This document shows positions 27,184 through 33,629 of a DNA stretch of 33,629 nucleotides, one piece after another. Each line of letters starts with the position of its first letter. The first letter of the stretch is position 1. Origin of the DNA: Aerococcus agrisoli. Lineage in GTDB: Bacteria; Bacillota; Bacilli; Lactobacillales; Aerococcaceae. The DNA is taken from NCBI RefSeq assembly GCF_003797145.1, contig NZ_RKMG01000018.1:10427-44055 (forward strand), given 5' to 3'. The notes beneath the pieces were generated by a model. The model saw only the letters and a list, made by a program, of their open reading frames with translations. It ran no database searches and was not told the origin of the DNA. The translations under genes were made by a program, and so were the position numbers.

Positions 27184-28248
27184 TTATTCTGAATCATCAT
27201 GTTTGGCTATATCTTCGTTCATTTTAAGGATTTTTGATTGATCAATCAGATCTTCAATGAGTTGGCTAGATGTATTTAAGTCTTCATTTAAGTCCTGAGC
27301 ATAGATTTCTGTGGTACGTACACTAGAATGTCGTAGCATTTTTTGCGTTTCACGTAAGTTACCACCATTAATTAAGCTTAAGGTAGCTGCAGTATGTCGT
27401 AGGCTGTGTGGCGTAATCTTAGACGAATGGATACCAACGGCTTCATAAGCAGCTGAAATCAGTCTAGAAATCGACCTGGTAGACATACGTCCGCCTTTAT
27501 TACGATTACCATGAGACGCAAATAATGGCGCTAAATCATTGTTAATCATGTAGCCTTGATTTTCTCTAAAATTGGTATAATCACGGATAACTTCCTTAGT
27601 TTTACGCGGAATAATGACAAATTCATCTTTTTCACGACGTCCTTTACCTTGAACATAGATAACCGTATTTAGGCCACGACGTTGTATATCTTCAAAATTA
27701 GCACGGCTCAGCTCAATTGTACGTAAACCAGTGGTCACAGCAAGTAATACAATGGCATAATCACGTTTGCCAACAAGTGTATCATTAGCATCCTTTAAAT
27801 AAGCGAGTAATTTCTCAACATCCTCAATATCTAAGGCATCCTTAGCATGACCATGTGGTACTGGGATGTTATTATTAGCACGTTGAACGATATTTTCATA
27901 TAAACCTTCACGTTCAAGCCATTTAAAGAACTGATTCAGCATGTTACGATATGACTTAATGGTACGATCCTTATAACGAAATTGATCTAAAGCGCGTCGT
28001 TGTTCATCAGATAATTCATCATAATCGACATCATTAATTAAGATGTGTGTTTGACTAGGTTGATTAATTAAATCATCAAAATAACGTTCAACATCATGAT
28101 ATGTAGGATTGGTGATGGATTGCTTGTCGAGATAAGTTAAAAAGGGTCGAATGTTTTTTAAATAAGATTCTTTAGTCTTAGATTGCTTCTGAGATAAATA
28201 CTCAGCGTAGCGATGATAGAAATCATCTGGATGAAATTCTTGGTCCAT
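27184..28248 (-). CDS. Tyrosine-type site-specific recombinase/integrase
   Basis: A 354-residue recombinase with an N-terminal SAM-like core-binding domain (about residues 10-125) and a complete catalytic domain. Catalytic residues: Arg176 (TTGLRTIELSR), a lysine in GKGRREKDEF (about 202-207), His281 and Arg284 (HSLRH), His307 (MLRHSS), and the nucleophile Tyr316 (TTEIYAQ). GGAG lies 7 nt before the ATG at 28248. No excisionase, relaxase, phage or transposon genes are next to it, so it is either a lone recombinase with its own local site or the relic of an element. XerS-type chromosome resolution is an alternative because the length is similar, but no known dif sequence was recognised. Neighbouring inverted arms and flanking direct repeats are described separately. 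Confidence 0.9.
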   Translation of the reverse strand: MDQEFHPDDFYHRYAEYLSQKQSKTKESYLKNIRPFLTYLDKQSITNPTYHDVERYFDDLINQPSQTHILINDVDYDELSDEQRRALDQFRYKDRTIKSYRNMLNQFFKWLEREGLYENIVQRANNNIPVPHGHAKDALDIEDVEKLLAYLKDANDTLVGKRDYAIVLLAVTTGLRTIELSRANFEDIQRRGLNTVIYVQGKGRREKDEFVIIPRKTKEVIRDYTNFRENQGYMINNDLAPLFASHGNRNKGGRMSTRSISRLISAAYEAVGIHSSKITPHSLRHTAATLSLINGGNLRETQKMLRHSSVRTTEIYAQDLNEDLNTSSQLIEDLIDQSKILKMNEDIAKHDDSE

Positions 28249-28286
28249 AATAAAACTCCTTAGACATTACATTTATCATAGAATTC

Positions 28287-28305
28287 ATTATACCAAACAT
28301 ATGTT
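28287..28305 (-). promoter_or_regulatory. Promoter of the recombinase gene with a palindrome
   Basis: On the minus strand TGG-TATAAT forms an extended -10 (28295-28287). Just upstream is the palindrome AACATATGTT (28296-28305), a possible operator in the -10/-35 spacer. No good -35 was found. Confidence 0.5.
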
Positions 28306-28409
28306 CCTAAAGGTAATAAATCTTGCTGTATAAAGCTTCGCTTTTGTTTATTGATATTTTAGTTTACATAACATATATTATTTAAAGCGATAAGCATATT
28401 TAAAATACC

Positions 28410-28420
28410 TTTTCTATGTC
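28410..28420. repeat. Distal copy of an 11-bp direct repeat flanking the recombinase gene
   Basis: TTTTCTATGTC occurs here and, in the same orientation, at 27019-27029 where it enters the left arm of the inverted-arm site. The two copies bracket the recombinase gene at a distance of about 1.39 kb. Confidence 0.4.
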
Positions 28421-28486
28421 CACCTTTGATAACCTATTCCTATCAATCGCCAACAATAATTCATATTAGTCATCATTCCTTTCCCG

Positions 28487-28495
28487 TGGTAAAAT
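28487..28495 (+). promoter_or_regulatory. Promoter of the GNAT gene
   Basis: TGG-TAAAAT extended -10 (28487-28495), with TAGTCA (28467-28472) as a partial -35 at 17 bp. The start would be about 30 nt before the ATG. Confidence 0.5.
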
Positions 28496-28534
28496 AAAAC
28501 AGTATTACCATATTGATAAGTTAGGAAGATTTTA

Positions 28535-29083
28535 ATGACAGAAATAATTTCAAACGCACAAACCATTACTGCTGACCAAGTAAATATTCGTGAAGCTGTA
28601 TTGTCAGATGCACCTGCATTGACTGATATTTATAACTACTATATTCAAACGACTACCTATTCATTTAGAATTGACCTAACAGACGTATCTTTAAAGGAAG
28701 AACAAATTAAGGAACGCCAAGGTACGAATCCTTTCCTTGTCGCTACATTTGATGACAAAGTGATTGGATATGCTTATACAAGTGATTCTGGTTCATATGA
28801 AGGCTACAGCCCTACAAAAGAGATTTCTATCTATCTGGACCCTCATGTCAAAGCACATGGTATTGGTGGTAAGTTATACCACGCCTTAGAGGATGAAATT
28901 TTAGCAAATTACCCTGCTATTTATAAAATCATTTCCCTGGTAACAGGTACAAATGAAACATCTTTAAAATTCCATCAAAAACATGGATTCACGGAATATG
29001 GCCGTTGTAAAAATATGGGCTATAAGTTTGATCAATGGCTAGATGTTGTTTATTTAGAAAAAGACATCCACCCCATTCACTAA
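28535..29083 (+). CDS. GNAT family N-acetyltransferase (phosphinothricin acetyltransferase-like)
   Basis: Transfers an acetyl group from acetyl-CoA to an amine. The 182-residue protein has the acetyl-CoA pyrophosphate-binding loop KAHGIGGKL at residues 106-114, and a C-terminal part (SLKFHQKHGFTEYGR, then MGYKFDQWLDVVYLEK) characteristic of the Pat/YwnH subgroup. Members of that subgroup modify phosphinothricin or methionine sulfoximine; the real substrate here is not known. About 16 N-terminal residues precede the usual start of the domain (VNIREAVLSDA). AGGAAG (28523-28528) is 6 nt before the ATG, so the longer form is supported. Monocistronic, with a terminator shared with glpF. Confidence 0.88.
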   Translation: MTEIISNAQTITADQVNIREAVLSDAPALTDIYNYYIQTTTYSFRIDLTDVSLKEEQIKERQGTNPFLVATFDDKVIGYAYTSDSGSYEGYSPTKEISIYLDPHVKAHGIGGKLYHALEDEILANYPAIYKIISLVTGTNETSLKFHQKHGFTEYGRCKNMGYKFDQWLDVVYLEKDIHPIH

Positions 29084-29095
29084 AATATGCATACT

Positions 29096-29134
29096 AAAAA
29101 AGCGCCAACCTTTTCGAAGGCTGACGCTTTTTTT
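29096..29134. terminator. Bidirectional terminator between GNAT gene and glpF
   Basis: AAAAAAGCG pairs with CGCTTTTTT around an inner CCTT-TTCG-AAGG hairpin, with two mismatches in the stem. A and T runs on both sides. Confidence 0.85.
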
Positions 29135-29148
29135 ACATTATTTTGAAA

Positions 29149-29859
29149 TTATAATGGTAATACTGTGTTGTATAGTAATGCTGCAACAATAGCACCGATG
29201 ATTGGACCAACGATTGGCACTAATGCGTAAGACCAGTTAGAGTCACCTTTACCAGAAATTGGTAAGAATGCATGTGCAATACGAGGACCTAAGTCACGAG
29301 CTGGGTTGATTGCGTAACCAGTAGGACCACCTAATGATAGACCAACTGCTGCTACGATAGCACCAACTAGAATTGGGTTTAAACCGTCTGCTAATTGGTT
29401 AGCACCTAATGCCATAACACCAATAACTAAAACAGCTGTACCAATGATTTCAGTTACTAAGTTCCATACAGTATTTTGTACTTGTGGACCAGTAGCAAAT
29501 GTACCTAAGATAGCACCTTTGTCTTCAGTTGCTTCGAATTGTTCGTGGTAAGCTAACCAAACTGTTACGGCACCTAAGATAGCACCAACCATTTGACCAG
29601 CGATGTAAGGAACAACTTCGCCCCAAGCAAATGAACCATTAACTGCAAATGCGATTGTTACTGCTGGGTTTAAGTGTGCTGCTGATAAGAAACCAGAAGC
29701 GTAAACACCGATTGTAACAGCGAATGCCCAACCCATAGTGATTACAATCCAACCTGAGTTGTGTGAATTTGATTTGTTTAAGTTAACACCAGCGTTAACC
29801 CCACAACCTAATAGTACTAATAAGAAAGTACCGATTAATTCTCCGATAAAACCTTGCAT
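29149..29859 (-). CDS. glpF: Glycerol uptake facilitator (aquaglyceroporin)
   Basis: A membrane channel for glycerol. The 236-residue MIP-family protein has six membrane helices and two NPA half-helices: HLNPAVT at residues 62-68 and INPARDLGPR starting at 184, with N185-P186-A187. The Asp after the second NPA-Arg is the feature of glycerol-type rather than water-type channels. GGAGGAAG lies just before the ATG. Third gene of glpK-glpO-glpF; a 70-bp gap after glpO contains its own likely promoter, so it may be transcribed both with and without glpKO. Regulation through CcpA at the glpK promoter would apply to the long transcript only. Confidence 0.94.
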   Translation of the reverse strand: MQGFIGELIGTFLLVLLGCGVNAGVNLNKSNSHNSGWIVITMGWAFAVTIGVYASGFLSAAHLNPAVTIAFAVNGSFAWGEVVPYIAGQMVGAILGAVTVWLAYHEQFEATEDKGAILGTFATGPQVQNTVWNLVTEIIGTAVLVIGVMALGANQLADGLNPILVGAIVAAVGLSLGGPTGYAINPARDLGPRIAHAFLPISGKGDSNWSYALVPIVGPIIGAIVAALLYNTVLPL

Positions 29860-29891
29860 TTTTCTTCCTCCTCAAAAAAATTTTACTCTTC

Positions 29892-29920
29892 ATTATACAC
29901 TGTAATTGTACATATGTCTT
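29892..29920 (-). promoter_or_regulatory. Internal promoter before glpF
   Basis: On the minus strand AAGACA (29920-29915), a 17-bp spacer and TATAAT (29897-29892). It sits between glpO and glpF and would allow separate glpF expression. Confidence 0.6.
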
Positions 29921-29929
29921 TAAAAATGA

Positions 29930-31765
29930 CTATTTTAGATATTGTAATTCTGATTTGGCAATTTCTTCGTCTAATGCTTTAGCTTGCGCTTCTGCAACAT
30001 CAGCATCTAAATCAAGATATTCTGCGATTACTTGGCGTACGCCATCTTTAACAGCAAGCATTTTATCGTGTTGGAATAACATTAAGGTTGTACGACGAGC
30101 AAAGAAGTCTAATGGTGTGTATACTGCTTCTTCTTCAATTGCATAGATTAGGCTAACTGCTACATCAATCGGTAATCGATATTTCTCAGCATAGTCTTTA
30201 GCAACTGGTAAGTAAGCTAATACACGGTACATATTTGAACCGTACAATTTGGCTAATTTCAAGGCATCCCCGTAAGCAAGACCTCTTGCAGCACCGATGT
30301 TGGCAAATTGATCCATAGCAGTATCATAAGCACTTGGGTCAAATTGTCCACCTGAAACAGGATATGTTGCTGATTGAACTAATGTGAAGTTTTTACCAGT
30401 CAATTCTGTTAAGGCAGGAATTACTTTTTCCATAGCCCCTTTTGCCATTTTACGGTAGTCAGTCAATTTACCACCCGCTAAGGTGAATAGACCACTTGCA
30501 GAAACTGATAAATCTGAACCACGAGATACGCTAGATGGACTAGCATCGCCACGTTCTGAAGTATTAGAAGAAATACTTTGCAATTTATCTTCTACAGTTG
30601 AACGATCAACTGTTTTTTCACGGTAACCATCGAATAATTCAACTAATTCATCAAATGTACGTTCTGATAAACGACCTGAGTCACCACCATTGTAGTCAGA
30701 TGCGTTATTTGAGTCAATCAATGGACGTAATCCAGCCCAAGAAGCTTCAATGTCGTCGATTGTTAATCCAGCTTTAGGGAAACGGTGGTTAACCACTTTT
30801 AACAAGTAGTCCACGTCTTCTTGTGTAACTGTTGGATGTTCAAAGTCGCCAGTATAGTCAGTATCTGTTGTACCAAAGTACGTTTTATTTTCTCTTGGTA
30901 AAACGAATACCATACGGCCATCTTGTTCCCCAGTATCAAAGTAAATTGGTTGAGTTACGTCTAATTTAGCGCGGTCAACAACAAAGTGAACACCTTTCGT
31001 TGGACGCATTTGTGCTGGTTTATCATCTTCACCATCTAATTGACGGATAGTATCAGACCAAGGACCAGTTGTATTGATCACGATATGTGCTTTTACTGTA
31101 AAACTTTCACCTGAAACTTTATCTTCAACGTGAACTGCGACGATTTTGCCGTCTTCATATTCAAAACCGGTTACTTTAGCATGACTTAATAAGTCAGCAC
31201 CATCATCATTGGCTTGTTTGATGTTTTCAATAACTAAACGTGAATCATTGTTGTTAAAGTCTAAGTATTTACCACCACCGATTAAACCTTCTTGCATTAA
31301 ATCAGGTTGACGTGCTAAAACTTCTTCTTTCGTTAACATTTCATTGGCGTATTTGGTATCTTTTACACCTGCTAATGAATCATAAATATCCATAGCAATT
31401 TGTAAACGTAATGGGTTAAAGGTAACTTTTGGCTCATCGTATAACGGCATCAACATTGGGTCTGGTTGCGGAATATGTGGTGCAATGTTATGCACTGTAG
31501 CACGTTCAGTAACTGTATCAGAAACCACTTCTAAGTCGAAGTTTTTCAAGTAACGAATACCACCATGGACTAATTTTGTTGAACGACTAGATGTACCTTC
31601 AGCAAAATCTTGCATGTCTACTAAAGCTGTTTTTAAGCCTGATGCGGCAGCTTGAATCGCTACACCCGCACCAGTAATACCACCACCGATAATGAACAAA
31701 TCATATTGGTTTTCTTTTAATGCTTCAATTGTTGCTTGTCTACTTTTATATGATAATTTTGACAT
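29930..31765 (-). CDS. glpO: Alpha-glycerophosphate oxidase
   Basis: A FAD enzyme that oxidises glycerol 3-phosphate to dihydroxyacetone phosphate with O2, releasing H2O2. The 611-residue protein has the dinucleotide-binding motif IIGGGITGAG at residues 25-34, then EGTSSRSTKLVHGGIRYL, typical of the GlpD/GlpO family. A Ser-rich segment of about 50 residues (near 385-430, with SSNTSERGDASPSSVSRGSD) is the insert that distinguishes the soluble oxidases of lactic acid bacteria from membrane dehydrogenases. GGAGGAATG lies upstream of the ATG, 24 bp after glpK. Part of the glpKOF operon for aerobic glycerol use. The H2O2 produced is a plausible reason for keeping the catalase. Confidence 0.94.
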   Translation of the reverse strand: MSKLSYKSRQATIEALKENQYDLFIIGGGITGAGVAIQAAASGLKTALVDMQDFAEGTSSRSTKLVHGGIRYLKNFDLEVVSDTVTERATVHNIAPHIPQPDPMLMPLYDEPKVTFNPLRLQIAMDIYDSLAGVKDTKYANEMLTKEEVLARQPDLMQEGLIGGGKYLDFNNNDSRLVIENIKQANDDGADLLSHAKVTGFEYEDGKIVAVHVEDKVSGESFTVKAHIVINTTGPWSDTIRQLDGEDDKPAQMRPTKGVHFVVDRAKLDVTQPIYFDTGEQDGRMVFVLPRENKTYFGTTDTDYTGDFEHPTVTQEDVDYLLKVVNHRFPKAGLTIDDIEASWAGLRPLIDSNNASDYNGGDSGRLSERTFDELVELFDGYREKTVDRSTVEDKLQSISSNTSERGDASPSSVSRGSDLSVSASGLFTLAGGKLTDYRKMAKGAMEKVIPALTELTGKNFTLVQSATYPVSGGQFDPSAYDTAMDQFANIGAARGLAYGDALKLAKLYGSNMYRVLAYLPVAKDYAEKYRLPIDVAVSLIYAIEEEAVYTPLDFFARRTTLMLFQHDKMLAVKDGVRQVIAEYLDLDADVAEAQAKALDEEIAKSELQYLK

Positions 31766-31789
31766 ATTTTGTCATTCCTCCTGGTCGTA

Positions 31790-33325
31790 CTAATCCTTGT
31801 TTTCTGTTTCTTCCTCGTTGAAGTATTGAGAGTAAGCACGTGTCGCACGAACAGCATTTACCCAACCACCGTATAAGCGTTTTTTCTTAGAATCATTCAT
31901 TTTCGGTTCAAATGTTTGGGCTGGTTTGTTAAATGATTTTAGCTCATCAATATCTTTCCAGTAACCAACAGCTAAACCAGCTAAGAATGCTGCACCTAAA
32001 GCAGTTGTTTCAAGGTTGGCAGCACGGGCAATTTCAATACCAGTGATGTCAGATTGGAATTGCATTAAGTAGCCGTTCATAGCGGCACCACCATCAACTT
32101 TTAGTAAAGGTACATCAATACCAGTATCTTTCTTCATTGTATCAGTAATGTCACGTACTTGGTAAGCAATTGATTGTAGCGTAGCTTTTACAAAGTCAGC
32201 TTTAGTTGTACCACGTGTGATACCGAAAGCCGCACCACGCGCATCTGAATCCCAGTATGGTGCACCCAAACCAGTAAAAGCAGGTACTAAGTATACTTCA
32301 TCTTCATTTTGCGATTGGTTAGCTAAAGCTTCTGATTCAGCTGCGTTACCGATTAATTCAAGACCATCACGGATCCATTGAATTGCAGAACCAGCAACGA
32401 ATACAGAACCTTCTAAAGCGTAAGTTACTTCATCGCCAATAACATAACCAACAGTCGTTAATAAGTTATTTTTAGAAATTTTTAACTCATTACCAGCATT
32501 CATAACGATAAAAGCACCAGTACCATAAGTAGATTTCACTGTACCTTGTTCAGTTGCTAATTGTCCAAATAATGCCCCTTGTTGGTCCCCTACCATACCA
32601 GAAATTGGTACTTCATGACCATAGAAGTGGAAGCCAACTGTATGACCGTATACTTCAGAGTTTGAACGGATTTCAGGTAACATTACTTTTGGAATGTTTA
32701 ATAGACGTAACATTTCGTCGTCCCATTCCAAAGTAGAGATGTTCATTAACATCGTACGTGATGCGTTTGAATAGTCAGTTACATGCACTTCACCATTAGT
32801 TAGTTTCCATAAAATCCAAGTATCAATTGTACCGAAAAGTAACTCACCTTTTTCAGCACGTTCTTGAGCACCTTCAACGTGATCTAAAATCCAACGAATT
32901 TTTGTTGCAGAGAAGTAAGCATCGACAACTAAACCTGTGCGTTGTTGAATATCGTCTTTCAAACCTTGCTCAATTAAGCTTTGGCTAATTGGCGCTGATT
33001 GACGAGATTGCCAAACGATTGCATTGTAAATAGGTTTACCAGTTTCTTTGTCCCAAACAACTGTAGTTTCACGTTGGTTGGTAATACCGATACCAGCGAT
33101 TTGATCTGGTCGAACGCCACCTTCGATGAATGCTCCAGCAATTACTGCTTGAACAGAATTCCAGATTTCATTGGCGTTATGTTCAACCCAACCAGATTTA
33201 GGGAAGATTTGTTCAAATTCTTTTTGGCTACTCGCGATTGGCTCAGCCTTATGGTTATAAATTACCGCACGAGAACTCGTTGTCCCCTGATCAATTGCCA
33301 TAATGTATTTTTCTTGTTCACTCAT
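31790..33325 (-). CDS. glpK: Glycerol kinase
   Basis: Phosphorylates glycerol to glycerol 3-phosphate. A FGGY kinase of 511 residues starting [19 protein letters not shown], the N-terminal phosphate-binding motif. Later blocks are [25 protein letters not shown] and [16 protein letters not shown], all standard. His233 in [11 protein letters not shown] corresponds to the histidine phosphorylated by PTS enzyme I/HPr in enterococcal GlpK, so activity is likely tied to PTS sugar supply. The ATG at 33325 is chosen for the GGAGG 7-8 nt upstream; the frame stays open to 33448 but that region holds the promoter and cre sites. First gene of glpK-glpO-glpF. Confidence 0.95.
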   Translation of the reverse strand: MSEQEKYIMAIDQGTTSSRAVIYNHKAEPIASSQKEFEQIFPKSGWVEHNANEIWNSVQAVIAGAFIEGGVRPDQIAGIGITNQRETTVVWDKETGKPIYNAIVWQSRQSAPISQSLIEQGLKDDIQQRTGLVVDAYFSATKIRWILDHVEGAQERAEKGELLFGTIDTWILWKLTNGEVHVTDYSNASRTMLMNISTLEWDDEMLRLLNIPKVMLPEIRSNSEVYGHTVGFHFYGHEVPISGMVGDQQGALFGQLATEQGTVKSTYGTGAFIVMNAGNELKISKNNLLTTVGYVIGDEVTYALEGSVFVAGSAIQWIRDGLELIGNAAESEALANQSQNEDEVYLVPAFTGLGAPYWDSDARGAAFGITRGTTKADFVKATLQSIAYQVRDITDTMKKDTGIDVPLLKVDGGAAMNGYLMQFQSDITGIEIARAANLETTALGAAFLAGLAVGYWKDIDELKSFNKPAQTFEPKMNDSKKKRLYGGWVNAVRATRAYSQYFNEEETENKD

Positions 33326-33361
33326 GTAAAATCCTCCTAGAATATAATCAAATCCAGTGCA

Positions 33362-33408
33362 ACTAAGCGCTTTCATTACAATGCAACTATAACGCAAAGC
33401 GTTTACAT
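33362..33408 (-). promoter_or_regulatory. glpKOF promoter region with two cre-like sites
   Basis: Read on the minus strand, ATGAAAGCGCTTAGT (33376-33362) differs from the cre consensus at one position. ATGTAAACGCTTTGC (33408-33394) differs at two. TATAGT (33391-33386) is a possible -10 between them, which would place one cre in the spacer/-35 area and one just past the start point. No firm -35 was found. Confidence 0.6.
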
Positions 33409-33448
33409 ATTCCACAATTATCATTGCAAAAAACAAAAACGGTTTCAT

Positions 33449-33629
33449 TGTACTTTAACATTTCTTAAGGTTCATTCGCATAAATCCCATAAAAATACGA
33501 TTCTTGGTAAGCGGATACAAAAAATTAATTTCATAAAGAAGTACATTTTTGTATATACAAGTTGTCAAGACACCTATGAATACGGCTTTTGAAGGCTTTC
33601 TAAAATAAAAGGGTCTCAGACTTTTGGTG
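33449..33629. other. Right-end intergenic DNA without a gene
   Basis: AT-rich, no start codon with a ribosome site and no terminator hairpin seen. It probably contains the promoter region of a gene beyond the window. The palindrome at 33549-33560 is its only clear structure. Confidence 0.5.
33549..33560. promoter_or_regulatory. TTGTATATACAA palindrome, TreR-like operator
   Basis: A perfect 12-bp palindrome identical to the core recognised by TreR-type GntR-family repressors of trehalose genes. It may belong to a gene outside the window. Chance occurrence in AT-rich DNA cannot be excluded. Confidence 0.4.

Noticed and set aside
33326..33448. Longer N terminus for glycerol kinase
   Set aside because: It contains two cre-like sites and the -10; GlpK proteins begin near [14 protein letters not shown].

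Overview
The window looks like chromosomal DNA of an AT-rich Gram-positive bacterium of the order Lactobacillales. Ribosome binding sites are strong GGAGG types and promoters are sigma-A-like. GalT is the Firmicute type 2 form, an H2O2-forming glycerol-phosphate oxidase is present, and the sugar locus has the streptococcal msm layout. An Aerococcus-like organism would fit, because a catalase gene is also present, but this genus call is inference and no marker gene proves it. No tRNA, rRNA, CRISPR array or insertion sequence was seen.

Layout. (1) 1-4332: truB-ribF (RNA modification, flavin cofactors), then separately promoted genes for an M20 amidohydrolase and a nitroreductase. (2) 4340-18739: a galacto-oligosaccharide locus. 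A divergent AraC-type regulator faces aga-msmE-msmF-msmG-gtfA-msmK. It is followed by dexB on its own promoter with a cre site, and then a divergent LacI-type regulator beside galK-galT. The logic is complete up to the sugar phosphates: MsmEFG with the MsmK ATPase imports raffinose-type sugars, Aga removes galactose, GtfA phosphorolyses the sucrose left over, DexB trims alpha-1,6-glucans, and GalK/GalT process galactose. galE, galM, pgm and fructokinase are not in the window. (3) 18862-19779: an alpha/beta hydrolase.

(4) 19829-21924 (minus strand) is the most unusual part. A sigma-A promoter drives a 17-codon leader ORF, MQKIILLFTTYGYGYYN, with four Tyr codons in its last seven. Two successive intrinsic terminators, an alternative antiterminator pairing, a membrane transporter broken by one frameshift, and an AroQ chorismate mutase follow. 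This looks like transcription attenuation tied to tyrosine supply. (5) 21960-25370: D-serine ammonia-lyase and a haem catalase with a palindrome over its promoter.

(6) 25379-28505 (minus strand): an overlapping satD/DUF3307 pair with tandem promoter repeats, then a lone tyrosine recombinase. About 0.13 kb beyond the 3' end of the recombinase gene lies an inverted-arm sequence with the 13-6-13 geometry of a recombinase core site. (7) 28535-29083: a GNAT acetyltransferase. (8) 29149-33408 (minus strand): glpK-glpO-glpF for glycerol uptake and oxidation, with cre-like sites and the conserved PTS-phosphorylatable histidine in GlpK. The right end (33449-33629) has no gene but carries a TTGTATATACAA palindrome typical of TreR-type GntR regulators.
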